This document shows, piece after piece, positions 53,438 to 63,440 of a stretch of 64,000 nucleotides of DNA. Within the stretch, counting starts at the first letter, position 1; each line of letters opens with the position of its first letter. Source of the stretch: Rhyzopertha dominica (taxonomy: Eukaryota > Arthropoda > Insecta > Coleoptera > Bostrichidae); the NCBI GenBank assembly GCA_025024175.1, contig QCXZ01000041.1, forward strand, positions 10,721,786 to 10,785,785. Direction: 5' to 3'. Under the pieces are notes generated by a model, which ran no database searches, was not told the DNA's origin, and saw only the letters and a list, made by a program, of their open reading frames with translations. The position numbers were made by a program, and so were the translations under genes.

Positions 53438-53885
53438 ATGTGTGGAAAACAAAACAAGTGTTGTTTTGTACATGGATGTAAGAGTACTTTAGTCAGTACC
53501 ACTAACAAAACTTTGTAACCGTTCCTCAAAATTATCAACGCACGAAAAAGTTGTTTAAGGCCGCAAGAGAAGATATGCCGAAATCGCAAAGTTTGTTTTT
53601 CTGTTGTGAAGATCACCTTAATTCTTAATGTAAGTTTTGTTATACTTTTTGAGGTTATAGGTGTTTACCATTCAGTTTCCATTTTGTTATAGCTTGAAGA
53701 GGATATGGAAAATTATAAGCGTTTTAAGTTGATAGAGGGAAATGTTATAATAAAGAAAGGCGTTTGTTCCCCTTATATTCGACTGTTAGCCAAACCTGAA
53801 ATGAGCCGCAAGAGCCCCGAAAATAAATGGCATTTTATATTTATTCTGATCTCTAAAATAAATGTCAAGTTTAGGGTACATTTTT
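53438..53885 (+). pseudogene. THAP-type zinc finger fragment with second exon
   Basis: Exon 1 (53438-53628) begins MCGKQNKCCFVHGCKSTLVS, the paired-cysteine start of a C2CH THAP finger. A shift near 53510 then moves it to the frame reading VTVPQNYQRTKKLFKAARED and LFFCCEDHL, the second half with the C-x2-H pair. After an intron (GTAAGT to TATAG, about 53630-53692) exon 2 reads LEEDMENYKRFKLIEGN and ends at 53885. THAP domains bind DNA and occur in P-element, Kolobok and other transposases; the EEDMENY..FKL segment is typical of multicopy insect THAP proteins that also have the GRRIV and YqaJ parts found at 9263 and 5460. Confidence 0.6.
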
Positions 53886-54504
53886 GATTCTTATTTTTTA
53901 TGTTTACAAATAGTATGTTTCCAACAGCCCATTGTGATCAAATTTTCAATGCTACGTTAATTTTCTAAAAAAGTTCACTTATACTGTTGCTTTTATGTTC
54001 CTTATCTCCGCCGCGTTGAACCGGTCGTCGCTATACTCAAATTCCATAACAGTGAACATGCCTTCAGAAGTCATAACTTATAAGTATTTCACTTTTTCTT
54101 GGCGTATTTTAATTCGCTTGTCACAAAATGAACGCAAACAACAAACTGATAAATTGACGGGCTGAGGTCGACGCGTGACGGGCTGACCCCAGATGTAAAC
54201 AAACGGCCATTTACAAGACACCTGACGTCACGGCCAATATGCTCGCGTTCTGGCGGTCCCTTTAAATATTCACATTTTGAACATAAAAAATACACCTTGC
54301 GATCCATTTTTTCGATTTCACAGCTGTTTTGTGGATTAGACGCTACCTATTAATATGCAATTTAATAAAATATAAATACATGGCAAATACCCAATTGAGA
54401 AGCAGCGCCGTCATAGTAGTGGGATACCTTGATGCTCCTGCAATTGTTTCTTCTAAGTTGGATAGATATGGGACTTCTCTTATCAGTTTTTCTTCATTTT
54501 ACAA
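53886..54504. other. Intergenic, possibly rest of the THAP-type element
   Basis: 54000-54310 is GC-richer than its surroundings (CGGTCGTCG, GAGGTCGACGCGTGACGGGC, GACGTCACGGCCAATATGCT). The minus-strand 72-codon frame (54089-54307) lacks a recognisable domain. I infer that it belongs to the same decayed mobile element as 53438-53885 but cannot show it. Confidence 0.3.
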
Positions 54505-54575
54505 CTTTACTCGAAACGTCAAGGTCTAATAACCAACGTGGGAACCAACCCGGAAAACAACATGTCTTCAAACCA
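54505..54575 (+). mobile_element. Penelope-like end fragment
   Basis: CGAAACGTCAAGGTCTAATA then ACCAACGTGGGAACCAACCC and GGAAAACAACATGTCTTCAA. It repeats the outer end of the Penelope-like element at 20835-20915 almost exactly. Only the tip is present. Confidence 0.65.
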
Positions 54576-54589
54576 AAATTTACTCAATA

Positions 54590-55195
54590 TAATAGTATTA
54601 CGAACGAATCAGCTATGTGAAGTGATCAGATGTGAGGACGCCTTAGATATCCGCGTGGAAATTAAAACAACATCAGTGAATTTTCAGTTCAATGTCAACT
54701 TAATTTCAAAAATGCAAACTATCCATTGTTATATGATTCACTTTTATCTACAGACTGGTCACATCTGGAATGCCTTAGAGATGTTGATTCAGCATGTGTT
54801 GTTTTTTATGGCACCTTACATAGCATATTCAACATCTCGATGCCTACATTTTATCAAAGACGTAACAATTTTCGCAACTACCCCCTCCATGGTTTAATTC
54901 AGAAATAAAACGAGCCATCCAGGAAAAGTTTAAACTGTACAAAAAATTCAAGAAACTTAATACTGATTATTATCGGGAAGCTTTCAAAAGTAAGAGACGT
55001 AGGATAAAGTCTTTGATCAATTCTGCACATCGTTTGTATTTGGAGGAAGTTGAGGGTCCAAGAAAGCTTTGATCCTATGTTAAAGCAAAAAAGGGATCAA
55101 CTCGCATACCTGGTGTAATGAACAACGAAGTGTCTCAGCCAAATACAATTGTCAATGCATTCAAGGAATTCTTTATTAGTGTGTAGGTATACTGA
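54590..55195 (+). pseudogene. Jockey-like LINE ORF2 linker fragment
   Basis: Frames at 54538-54908 and beyond give LLYDSLLSTDWSHLECLRDV, then a PWF-like start, EIKRAIQEKFKLYKKFKKLN, RRRIKSLINSAHRLYLEEVE and AFKEFFISV. This is the segment between endonuclease and RT of Jockey-clade LINEs. Stops at 55069 and several frame changes. Flanked by the Penelope tip on the left. The RT fragment at 63440 might be the same family but does not overlap it. Confidence 0.65.
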
Positions 55196-55199
55196 CCCC

Positions 55200-55690
55200 G
55201 AGCCAGGTGCGAATAAAATTAAAAACCACTAATGGTTGGGCTTGATTTCTTTTGGATTTCAAGCTATTGCTATCACAATGAAAACTAATTTGCAGGCTTT
55301 AAATAATTATTGTAACAGGTAAGTCGTGGGTACTTATTGAAGTATAACGACAAACAATTGTCAATCAAGCCACATTATGTTTTTATACCTAAGCACTTAA
55401 GATTATTGTCATTAACTGCAGTTGACCCTTTTTTGCAATATAAATTCAAATTACACTTCGTTTCAGAAGTAAATATAGAAATAAACCAATGTTTTCAGAA
55501 ACATTGCTCTCATGATTTGGTCGCTTTGTTCATCCTGTGACAAAATTTAGGTAATTACTGTTTGCTTAAAATATTCCTAAACAAGAAAGATATCTTAGAG
55601 TAATGTTAGCATTTTAAAAGATGAAAAAGGAAAGAATAAGGAAGCAGCTACATAATAAACGGTTGGCCCACCTAAACCGTCGGCATCTGG
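55200..55690. other. Intergenic, no gene seen
   Basis: AT-rich. The 67-codon frame at 55337-55540 has no recognisable motif. Confidence 0.4.
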
Positions 55691-55699
55691 CAACCTTGC

Positions 55700-56153
55700 A
55701 ACTTTTTCATTAGTTTGCTGATCGGCTTATGACAGCCCGCGTTCGAAACGCCATTTCATGCGAATTTAAAATTTGTGCCACCAGAAATAGCTGTTATCGT
55801 GCAACTTTACATTCAAAACTTGGTTTCAATTTTCAATTATGTAAAAACACAACGTACTTATCGTGCTGGAATAGCATGGAGAAAGTTGACACAATAACTT
55901 ATTATTATATCTCAAGTCTGACTGATGAACTTTTGGTTACAACAGAATGGCGCTTCCAGACTTGTTCCTGTGGAGATACTTGGAGTCCAAAGTCTATCAA
56001 CGAGCCACGGCTTTAGAAGCCTTGAAAGACAGGAAATGTCCGCTATTCAGCCCGAAACACCAGAAGAAGTGATGAAAATGACCGAAAGACGAGCTCATTG
56101 TGCCATTCGCTGTGAGGGTGACCATTTACGCGATTCCATATTCCACAAGTGAT
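55700..56153 (+). pseudogene. IS630-type transposase C-terminal fragment
   Basis: From about 55955 one frame reads LFLWRYLESKVYQRATALEA then LKDRK. The +1 frame continues ETPEEVMKMTERRAHCAIRC and DHLRDSIFHK, ending TGA at 56150-56152. This is the C-terminal end (FLWGxLK...VY) of the insect IS630/mariner-like transposases whose N-terminal piece appears at 61015-61260. Upstream 55700-55950 is likely the same gene, heavily decayed. Confidence 0.6.
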
Positions 56154-56639
56154 CAGAACAAATTTGCAAAGTTCAAAATAAAAGAAAAATTATGAGCTAG
56201 AATGCGTAAATGGCATCGGATGTGGTCGCATTACATCGAAGCTTCGGTTCAGTAAAATCTGTTATGTTGATTAATTACGTTTCTTTACTAATAATCAAAA
56301 TATAAAAGTGTCAAATCTTCGACATAATTATTCCCAAAAAAAACATCCCGAAGGTTTAAATTTACCCACCCAGTATAATTTAAAGTCGCTTTTGAGCAAC
56401 AATGTGCAGTAACAGTATGTTTAACGTTCACAACTTATTGAAACTCATTTCTGGACACCGAAATTGTGTATATGTGGTGGTGGCTGGTACTGTGATAAAT
56501 TTATTACTCTCTACTTCTGAAACGGAGTATAGCAAGTGAAATATCCACCGCTTTTAAATGTTGAAGTAAACGCGTTAAATGTTTTAATAGATAATTAGCT
56601 TTCCGTTCAACACTATGCACTTTTATCTTGTGTGCCAAT

Positions 56640-56712
56640 ATGCATTAAACACGTCAGCTTCCATACGAAAGCAATATGATGTATGAATCGTACAGTTAGC
56701 CTACAATCGTAC
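56640..56712 (+). promoter_or_regulatory. Conserved upstream blocks of P450 gene C
   Basis: Block 1 at 56640-56663 (ATGCATTAAACACGTCAGCT then TCCA), block 2 at 56691-56712 (TACAGTTAGCCTACAATCGT then AC), 25 bp before the ATG. No TATA box at the gene A position. Confidence 0.45.
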
Positions 56713-56737
56713 GGCACATAAGAAGTGTTCTGCAACT

Positions 56738-59700
56738 ATGGGAGTTATTCCAATATTGTTTATTATTGCACTAATAGTGTACTACCTTTGGAACAAGTGG
56801 GTAAATGGAAGGGAAATAAATATGTTGAAGGACGTTCCCGGGCCATCCGTAATACCTTTTGTCGGAAGTGTATTTTTTATAAAACCTCCAAGCAACACAA
56901 GTAAGGGTATAACCACAAGATAACTGTAGTATGGTAAAGTATCAAGCAACGATCTATGGGACTCATTATACGATAAGCCGATTACCGCTCACAATGGTTT
57001 ACAAGTATTACCTGAAGCTGTCGTAAATAACAGACGGATTCGGCACGTTCCACTGTTTTGCAGCGGAGTGGACCCTATCTAAAAATTGGGTTTAGGCTTT
57101 TTTATAATTTTATTCCGTACACATAAATCAATGAGCATTATTTGGTATTATTATTTGAACTACAAATATTTCTCATCTAATAGCTTTTAATGTATGACTA
57201 AATCGTATTCTTTCCTAATTTAATGAGTAGTATCTATTTTTATAACCATGAATGGTAAACATTCCAATTTCAATGCAGCAGCACATACTTTTTAATTTTT
57301 GATCACCGTGAGCAATCGTCCTTTGCCTTGTTTCTTCACAGGTTAAAATTTTCTTTTAATCCNGAGTGTCATAAACGTAGTTTCTACCTGTATATATTTT
57401 TGGAAATAAGAAGAAATCGGAACTATTCTACTCCTAGTATAAACGGTATTGAAAGCAAATGTGTTTACTTATATTTTAAAGTTTTACAGCATATAAGCGT
57501 ACCAAGTGCAATATTTTTTACTTATTCAGTCATACCTACATATGTGCTTACATTTAACCACTTATTAAGAGGCGTTTGTTACAAATACATTTCGTAGGGC
57601 AACTGGTCAAACAGATTATTTCTGATTTTAAGAAATGTACAAGAATAATGCTATTCCAACAATCGCCGTATTATATAAAAAATTGAAAAATGATAATATT
57701 ATCGACTGCTCCAAGCATACCCTGCAAAAGTATGTTAAAACCACTGGCTTTTCAATAAAAAATGTGGAGAAGAAGCAATGCTTGATGGAAAGCCAGGTAA
57801 TAAGAAAGTGGAGATACGATTATTTAAAATTCATAGAAATGTATAGGCAGGAAAATCGTCCGATATTTTTCCTCGACGAGAAATGGTACGATACCCATGA
57901 TACAATAAAAAAAGGATGGGTTGATGACTCAGGAAAGTGCAACGTCAATATTCCAGCGTCAAAAGGAAAAAGAAAAATGATTCTACACGCAGGGGATGAA
58001 AATGGTTTCGTTCCTGGAGCCCTGTATCTTGGATGTAAAAACTTAAAAGAAGCAAGCGCCGATTATCATTCTGATATGAATGCGGAAGTGTTTGAAAATA
58101 GGTTCAAAAACATTTTATTGCCCAAATTGCCACCAAACAGCGTCATAGTAATGGACAACGCTAGTTACCATTCGGAGCAACTGGATAAAATTCCAAATAG
58201 AACAACTAATAAGGCAACCATTTTTAGGAAAAGAAGATTTATTTTTCGAAGAGGGCTACACAAAAAAACAATTGTTGGAAGTGTTTGGCACAAAACAAAA
58301 TTTCGAAAAAATTTAAAATTGACATTCTCGCTTCTGAATGTGGACACACCATTCTACGATTACTCCCATATCATTGCATTTTTAACCCCATTGAAATGAT
58401 ATGGTGGCAGCTGAAACAAAGAATTCGAAGAGGGAACACCGGTGGAAAATTTAGCAATGAAATGCTATTTATAGTGGAAAAGTTAAAATTTTAGGCAACA
58501 AGATTTTTTTGAATATGGCGTATTTAGGAATTTTGAAGCGTGCCACTTATCCCAATAGTTTAGGACGGCCGACCATAGGGTTGTAAAAATCCTCATTTAC
58601 AATACAATACTTTAAGACGGCCCGACTATCAAGCTGTTAAACCCTCTGCATAAGTCAGTCTCTTGGATCGTTGCTTGATACTATATTTTAAATCTTCTAA
58701 GGTTATATTGCCACAATTAGATATTATAACTCGAATAATAAGGGATTGCCTACCACTTGAGGTCCCTTTAGAATATACCGGCAAACCGGTCATAAATTAG
58801 TCGCAAGTACACCGAATAGACAATGCTTCAGTAACGGACTTAGTCAACTTGAATAAGGGCGCTTTATTATAAATTCTGCTTAACGAATATGATTAATATT
58901 CATATGTAAAACTATTCTAAGTGGTACCTCATCGTCTTTTCTAAATAGGTTTGAAACTATTTGTAGATGACCCTAATTATGCAAATTTATGGCATTTATA
59001 ACCTTATACCAAATTGAAGACTATACAATTATTGAGGTGGAGGTTTCTTCCTAGTAAAACGCTAGACTTGATATTTTTCTTGTTGGAAACAGCAACATAT
59101 AAGTTATACCACTTTCACATTGCAGATATTATATCAAAATTTAATGATGCAAGCCAGATTTACGGACCACACGTAAAACTATTTGCAGGAAATAAAGCGA
59201 TGCTCCTAATGAGCGATCCGTCAGATGCTTAAAACCTTTCTTAACCATCCCCAGACCCTATATAAACCAGAACTTATGTACAAAGATCTCTCGCATGTGT
59301 TTGGTAATGGCCTTGTAACAGCAAATGGTGACAAAGTAAAGGAGCAGTACATTTTACCTGTGTTTTATGCTTGACTATTGTAGGGAAAATTTGGCGTAAC
59401 CATCGCAAGGTTTTGCATAAGACATTCAACAACGTGCGCATTAATGGCCAAATTGGCGTTCTTCAGAAGGAAGCAGAAAGCCTCGTCTTGGCATTGACGA
59501 CTTCTACAAGTTCAGATATCGATCTTCAGCCCATAATCTATAAACATTCGCTGACAGCGAACGCTGGTACGCAACTTTTATATTTGTTAATATTTTTGTT
59601 TAAAGAATGCGGTTAGATTTGAATCATTATTCTTCGCATCTTCGTCGTGTTTTGGTAGGTTCTGGCAGATTCATGTTTCTGTGTCATTCTACACAGCTTA

Positions 59701-62483
59701 AAATAATGTAAACCTTTTTGTCGGGCCAGATGTATCTTACATCATCCATTTCTTGTCTCGTGTATTCAGTGCAACTTGCTTAAATCTCTCGCTTTCGGAA
59801 TATTTTAAGTTTTTAACCGATTTTTTGTAAGATGTTAGTCAAAGGTAAGTAGATTTTTCGTTGCGTTTATGTATGCACTTCGCACCCTACATAAAATGTT
59901 TGTAGTACGTTCTTGTTAAACAAAACTATCAAAGATAAAAAGTATATTAGTATTTCTTTCATTAGTAATTATTCTAAAATGATAGCCAATATTATCGAAA
60001 CGATAAGCAAACATAAGCTATAAACAATCTAGACAACAATTTGCTTAATAATAAAGATCAAAGAGTTAAATTAGAAAAATCAGGTGTACCTATAATCACT
60101 AAAATGCAAAGGTTGCAATGCATATTACGTTGGTAAAAAGTTCAGAAATTTTAAGACTAGGTTTAGAGAGCATTTGTGATATTTTAGCAAACCATTGTAA
60201 GAGTCCTTGAACGGCTCATGTAATGCGCCCGACGAATGCGAAATCCAATGGGAAGCCAGCTGATAGGAGGAGCATTAATTCCTAAGTCATTCCAGCTTAT
60301 AATCACCTAGTCGTGATAAAACGTAGTACTTGCTAAGTAACCGAGTAGCAACTCGAAAATAAGCCATAGAGATTTACAAACATCCGAATAATCTAAATCG
60401 CGAAGATGGTTTCTCGCGTTAGGTTTGTACATATTCCATACTCCTTATTCATGTCCTGATGATGCCCCTTACAAGTGCGGGTGAAACGTCGACCTTATTC
60501 CTGAATCAGACGCGGTCTAACCCCAAAAGACTAAGATTTCAGTTAATAAATCGTTAATCAAAGACCGTGGTGTATCATTTCTCCCAGGTAGTTTATTAAC
60601 ATTGCCATAAAATTATAGTTATGTATGGGTAAAAGTTTTCTGTTTTTATATCAGTTACGAATTAAATCTATTGCAGTTTGAACTAAATGTAATAAAATGT
60701 GAATGAACTTTATAGTAATGCAAAAGAAAGAATAACGAACACAGCTCTCTTCAAAGCCGTAGTTTCAAGAAAGGTCCCGATCTACCTGACGACACAAAAC
60801 AAATGCTTGCTTGCTTTCATCGGCGTACCGAAGGGGAGGGGGGGGGGGGCAAGCGGCACTCTTCTTACTCAAAGCACTTGGAGAGATTCAGGTGAGGTAG
60901 CGAAAACCTTGGAGTGTCCTCACAAAAATAAATTCATAGGGGTTAAATTGGGTATCCTAGCTTTCATTGATGTAATATTGAGAGGAAGAAATAATGTTGT
61001 AATGTAAAGTAAACCTCAGTAAAATTTTAGCCATAGATCGGGATCATCGTCGTTTAATTCTTGGAAAGGCTTTATCTTGTATGGATGAAACATAGTTTTT
61101 GATAATCCGATAAACACTACTTATTGAGATGTCAGATTCTTGAGCAATTTTTCTTACAGATTGTCTATTCCGTTATCCATTAAAATATGACCAAGAACAG
61201 TCACTGCAATAGCGCCGTTTTGGATAGGGCGCTTACGGTCATAATTTATTTTTGTTTGCAGCAAAGCCCGTTTCCTCAAGTTTTACAATTAAACTCATAA
61301 AGTCACCCTGGAACACGTGTTATATTTTTAGTACAGTTTAGTTCTATTCTTTGCTCTAAACTAAAAACCATTTAAAAATATTGCTAACTTAGTTATTGAA
61401 CTACAATCATTAACAGAATCAATTAGATACTGTGTAAAAGATGATATTTTTTTCATCTGCCGCTTTGTATGATCAGTGTATATAGAAAACATATAAATAA
61501 TTTGGGTCTTTATTTCACAGAAGATCCGCGAAGATTATTCATGGAATAAATACTTCATTAGTTAGTTAAGTACCTATATCTTATAAACGTTTATTATTTC
61601 TATTTATGTTGAATTCGTTTATTATTTCTATTTATGTTGAATTATACTCTACAGCACGTTCCTGCTTTGTCCCCCCCCCCCCAGACCAAAAGCTGAGTAC
61701 GCCCATGCTTGCTTTCATTTGATCTACGTACACTGGCCCAGAAATAAGCATCAGTTATGAAGTTACAATACTCGAGTAATTCCTAATTACAATGCTATTT
61801 GTGTTTGCCCTTTAAATGTGTTTAAGATTCTTTCATGTGATTTTGTTATTTACAGAAAGTTTTTTTGGTTACTGCTCCGATGAAAAAGAACTTTCAGCTG
61901 TTCATAAAATTTCTTCAAGGTAAGTGCGTGTAATGAACACTAGATTTCCTTGTATACGACGAACACTATTAAGTCCTTATCAATCTTTATTTCAGAATGA
62001 GTGAGCTTTTAGGTCTCAAAGTGAGCAATCCGTTTTACAGATCTGATTTGTTATTTTACCTAACACCGCTAGGAAGGGAATCTAAAACACTTTTTTCAGA
62101 AGCACGTACGTTTGCGAAAAAGGCAGGTACATCTTTATTATTTTTCCCAACCTTATCTCTATCAAATAACAAAGTATTTAGTTAAAGAGGTATCGCTAAA
62201 CCTTCCAAAGTTCTATAGTTTCGAATATTAAGCTAATAAATCGCTAGTGCTAGCATTTTGAGATTAAATACTTACCTATACTTTATGCGGAAATCGGGTT
62301 TGACCGTAAGCACACACATGAAAAAGTATTATTGAATTTGTCGAATGCTTTTATATACTTTTTAGATTGAGATTTCAGATTTCCAGAATAGTGCCAATCG
62401 CCCTATAATTCACTTTCATTTTCAGGTCATTGATCAAGGCAAACTAAATCTAGAGAATGCTGATTGCGATGGGAACTGTAACA
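56738..62483 (+). CDS. Cytochrome P450 C, CYP4-clan, partial, frameshift in exon 2
   Basis: Third paralog; exons 1-6 lie in the window, exons 7-11 would be beyond 64000. Exons: 56738-56900, 59126-59327, 59384-59566, 61856-61919, 61996-62122, 62426-62483. Splice sites and phases match genes A and B. Exon 2 is one base longer: an extra C at about 59228 (GATGCTTAAAAC versus GATGTTAAAAC in gene B) puts TAA at 59230-59232. After that base the codons continue the family sequence (FLNHPQTLYKPELMY). Other exons are open. So this is either a young pseudogene or a base-call error. N-terminal anchor and PGP hinge are present; the heme region is not in view. It is the most diverged copy (exon 1 SVFFIKPPSNT). 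Intron 5 again has a GC donor (GCAGGT). Confidence 0.8.
56942..58678 (+). mobile_element. Mariner-like element, copy 2
   Basis: Tips TCAAGCAACGATC (left) and GATCGTTGCTTGA (right), with the inverted match extending through GACTNACTTATGC-like sequence; TA on both sides (56940-56941, 58679-58680). 1737 bp, in intron 1 of gene C. Retains most of the transposase but lacks its extreme C-terminus and about 500 bp kept by copy 1. Confidence 0.85.
57635..58494 (+). pseudogene. Mariner-like DDE transposase, frameshifted
   Basis: The 254-codon frame from 57635 has a HTH remnant (NIIDCSKHTLQKYVKTTGFS), the first catalytic Asp at residue 81 (FFLDEKWYDTHDT), HAGDENGFVPGALYL, and the second Asp at residue 174 (VIVMDNASYHSEQLDKIPNR). 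The frame then changes after 58200; the third acidic residue appears in the frame of 58285-58494 (YHCIFNPIEMIWWQLKQRIR). The second Asp to Glu distance is about 79 codons, much longer than the usual 34-41, because of an inserted segment seen in this arthropod family. DDE_3-type, IS630/Tc1/mariner. The start is probably further upstream. Confidence 0.82.
58681..59125. other. End of intron 1 of gene C
   Basis: Unique AT-rich intron sequence ending in a CACATTGCAG acceptor. No repeat recognised. Confidence 0.45.
60170..60560 (+). pseudogene. Penelope-like C-terminal fragment
   Basis: TAATGCGCCCGACGAATGCG at 60221-60240 starts the piece. 60365-60412 reads AIEIYKHPNNLNREDGF, the conserved end of Penelope GIY-YIG proteins. 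GGGTGAAACGTCGACC and TCTAACCCCAAAAGACTAAG follow, resembling a Penelope end. In intron 3 of gene C. A third Penelope family, distinct from 19648-20910. Confidence 0.6.
60821..61705 (-). mobile_element. 885-bp element with 13-bp target duplication
   Basis: Tips CGGCGTACC (left) and GAGTACGCC (right) form a short imperfect inverted repeat. Each is followed inward by a G/C homopolymer (G-run at 60838-60849; C-run at 61671-61682). A 13-bp direct repeat TGCTTGCTTTCAT flanks it (60808-60820, 61706-61718). Contains a minus-strand transposase N-terminal fragment. Gene B intron 3 lacks it. Confidence 0.6.
61015..61270 (-). pseudogene. IS630-type transposase N-terminal HTH fragment
   Basis: Minus-strand frames give SVRKIAQESDISISSVYRII (helix-turn-helix) and, after a shift, HPYKIKPFQELNDDDPDLWL then KFY. 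This is the start of the insect mariner-like transposases (the HPY..Q.L..DD motif). The DDE core is missing. Same superfamily as 55700-56153. Confidence 0.6.
62123..62425 (+). other. GC-AG intron 5 of gene C
   Basis: Exon 5 ends GCGAAAAAG, intron starts GCAGGT and ends TTTCAG. Using the GT at 62126 would put an in-frame TGA into exon 6, so the GC donor is required. Confidence 0.75.
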
Positions 62484-63440
62484 GTAAGTATATATATTCC
62501 TGATTAAGTTGATCATCCTTATAACTGAGAAATGGACGCAGTGGTAGTTGGAAATTAGAAATAGTGCACTCGTTAGAAAAATTAAGGACGAGGAATTGTT
62601 GGAAAGAGAGATACTGTAATTATCACAAAGTGAGTTTCCAAATGAATACTTAATGTATAAATAGGACATAAGTAAACACAAAGAGAATAAACAATGGAAT
62701 AGACCTCCGACAATTTTAAGACTAATTTCTACTTGCATATATAATCTTATATTTGGCCCTTTACTTGGACATATAAATAAACTTCAAAATTGTTTCTAAC
62801 ACTTTCTTTTGCCAAAGGCACATTTTTTGCGACCAGTGAGCAACAAAATTTTCATTACAAATAATTGTTATCACTGAATCGTTTCGCTTAATACAAATTA
62901 ATTTTTAGCCAACTAGAAGCAAGTGACGTTCTCTGACCATTTTAGATTTTAATAGATTTGCATCCACATATGTTCATAGATCTCTTGGTCGTATTGATTG
63001 TGAACATCCTTGACCTCTAATGTAATGCGCCCGGCAAATACGTCATCATATGGGGAGGTAGATGACAGAAGAGGTATTCAGTCCGCTTCGTAATCTCTGG
63101 GTTATTTGAGCAATACATTTTTGCCCTTTGATGATATTTGGAAAGGCATTTGTGGTAAAAAATAGGGGATGATAATACTAATAATACTAATGCATTATTA
63201 TTATTATTACTATTTAAATATTTTTATTTATTGTGCATCTAACGAAGCTTTTATTATTACATAATCCTTCTTTCTGTCCCATTCTTTTTTTTTCTTTGAC
63301 TTAAGGTTTATTTAGCTTATAGCACGATGTATAATATAATTATATTATAATAGATGGAATACCTAGTTTTTTTTTTAAAGACTGTGCCTCAATTTTTACA
63401 ACTCCTCTGTATTATATTTTCAACCTTATACTTCAAACAT
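62484..63440. other. Intron 6 of gene C with Penelope tail
   Basis: Starts GTAAGT and resembles gene B intron 6 (TTCCTGATTAAGTTGATCAT). 63020-63105 (TAATGCGCCCGGCAAATACG, then GGTAGATGACAGAAGAGGTA) resembles the start of the Penelope fragment at 60221. 63180-63240 is TTATTA-rich. No gene. Confidence 0.5.

Noticed and set aside
54089..54307. 72-codon minus-strand frame with two CxxC-like cysteines
   Set aside because: Isolated, no known finger spacing, likely part of a decayed element.
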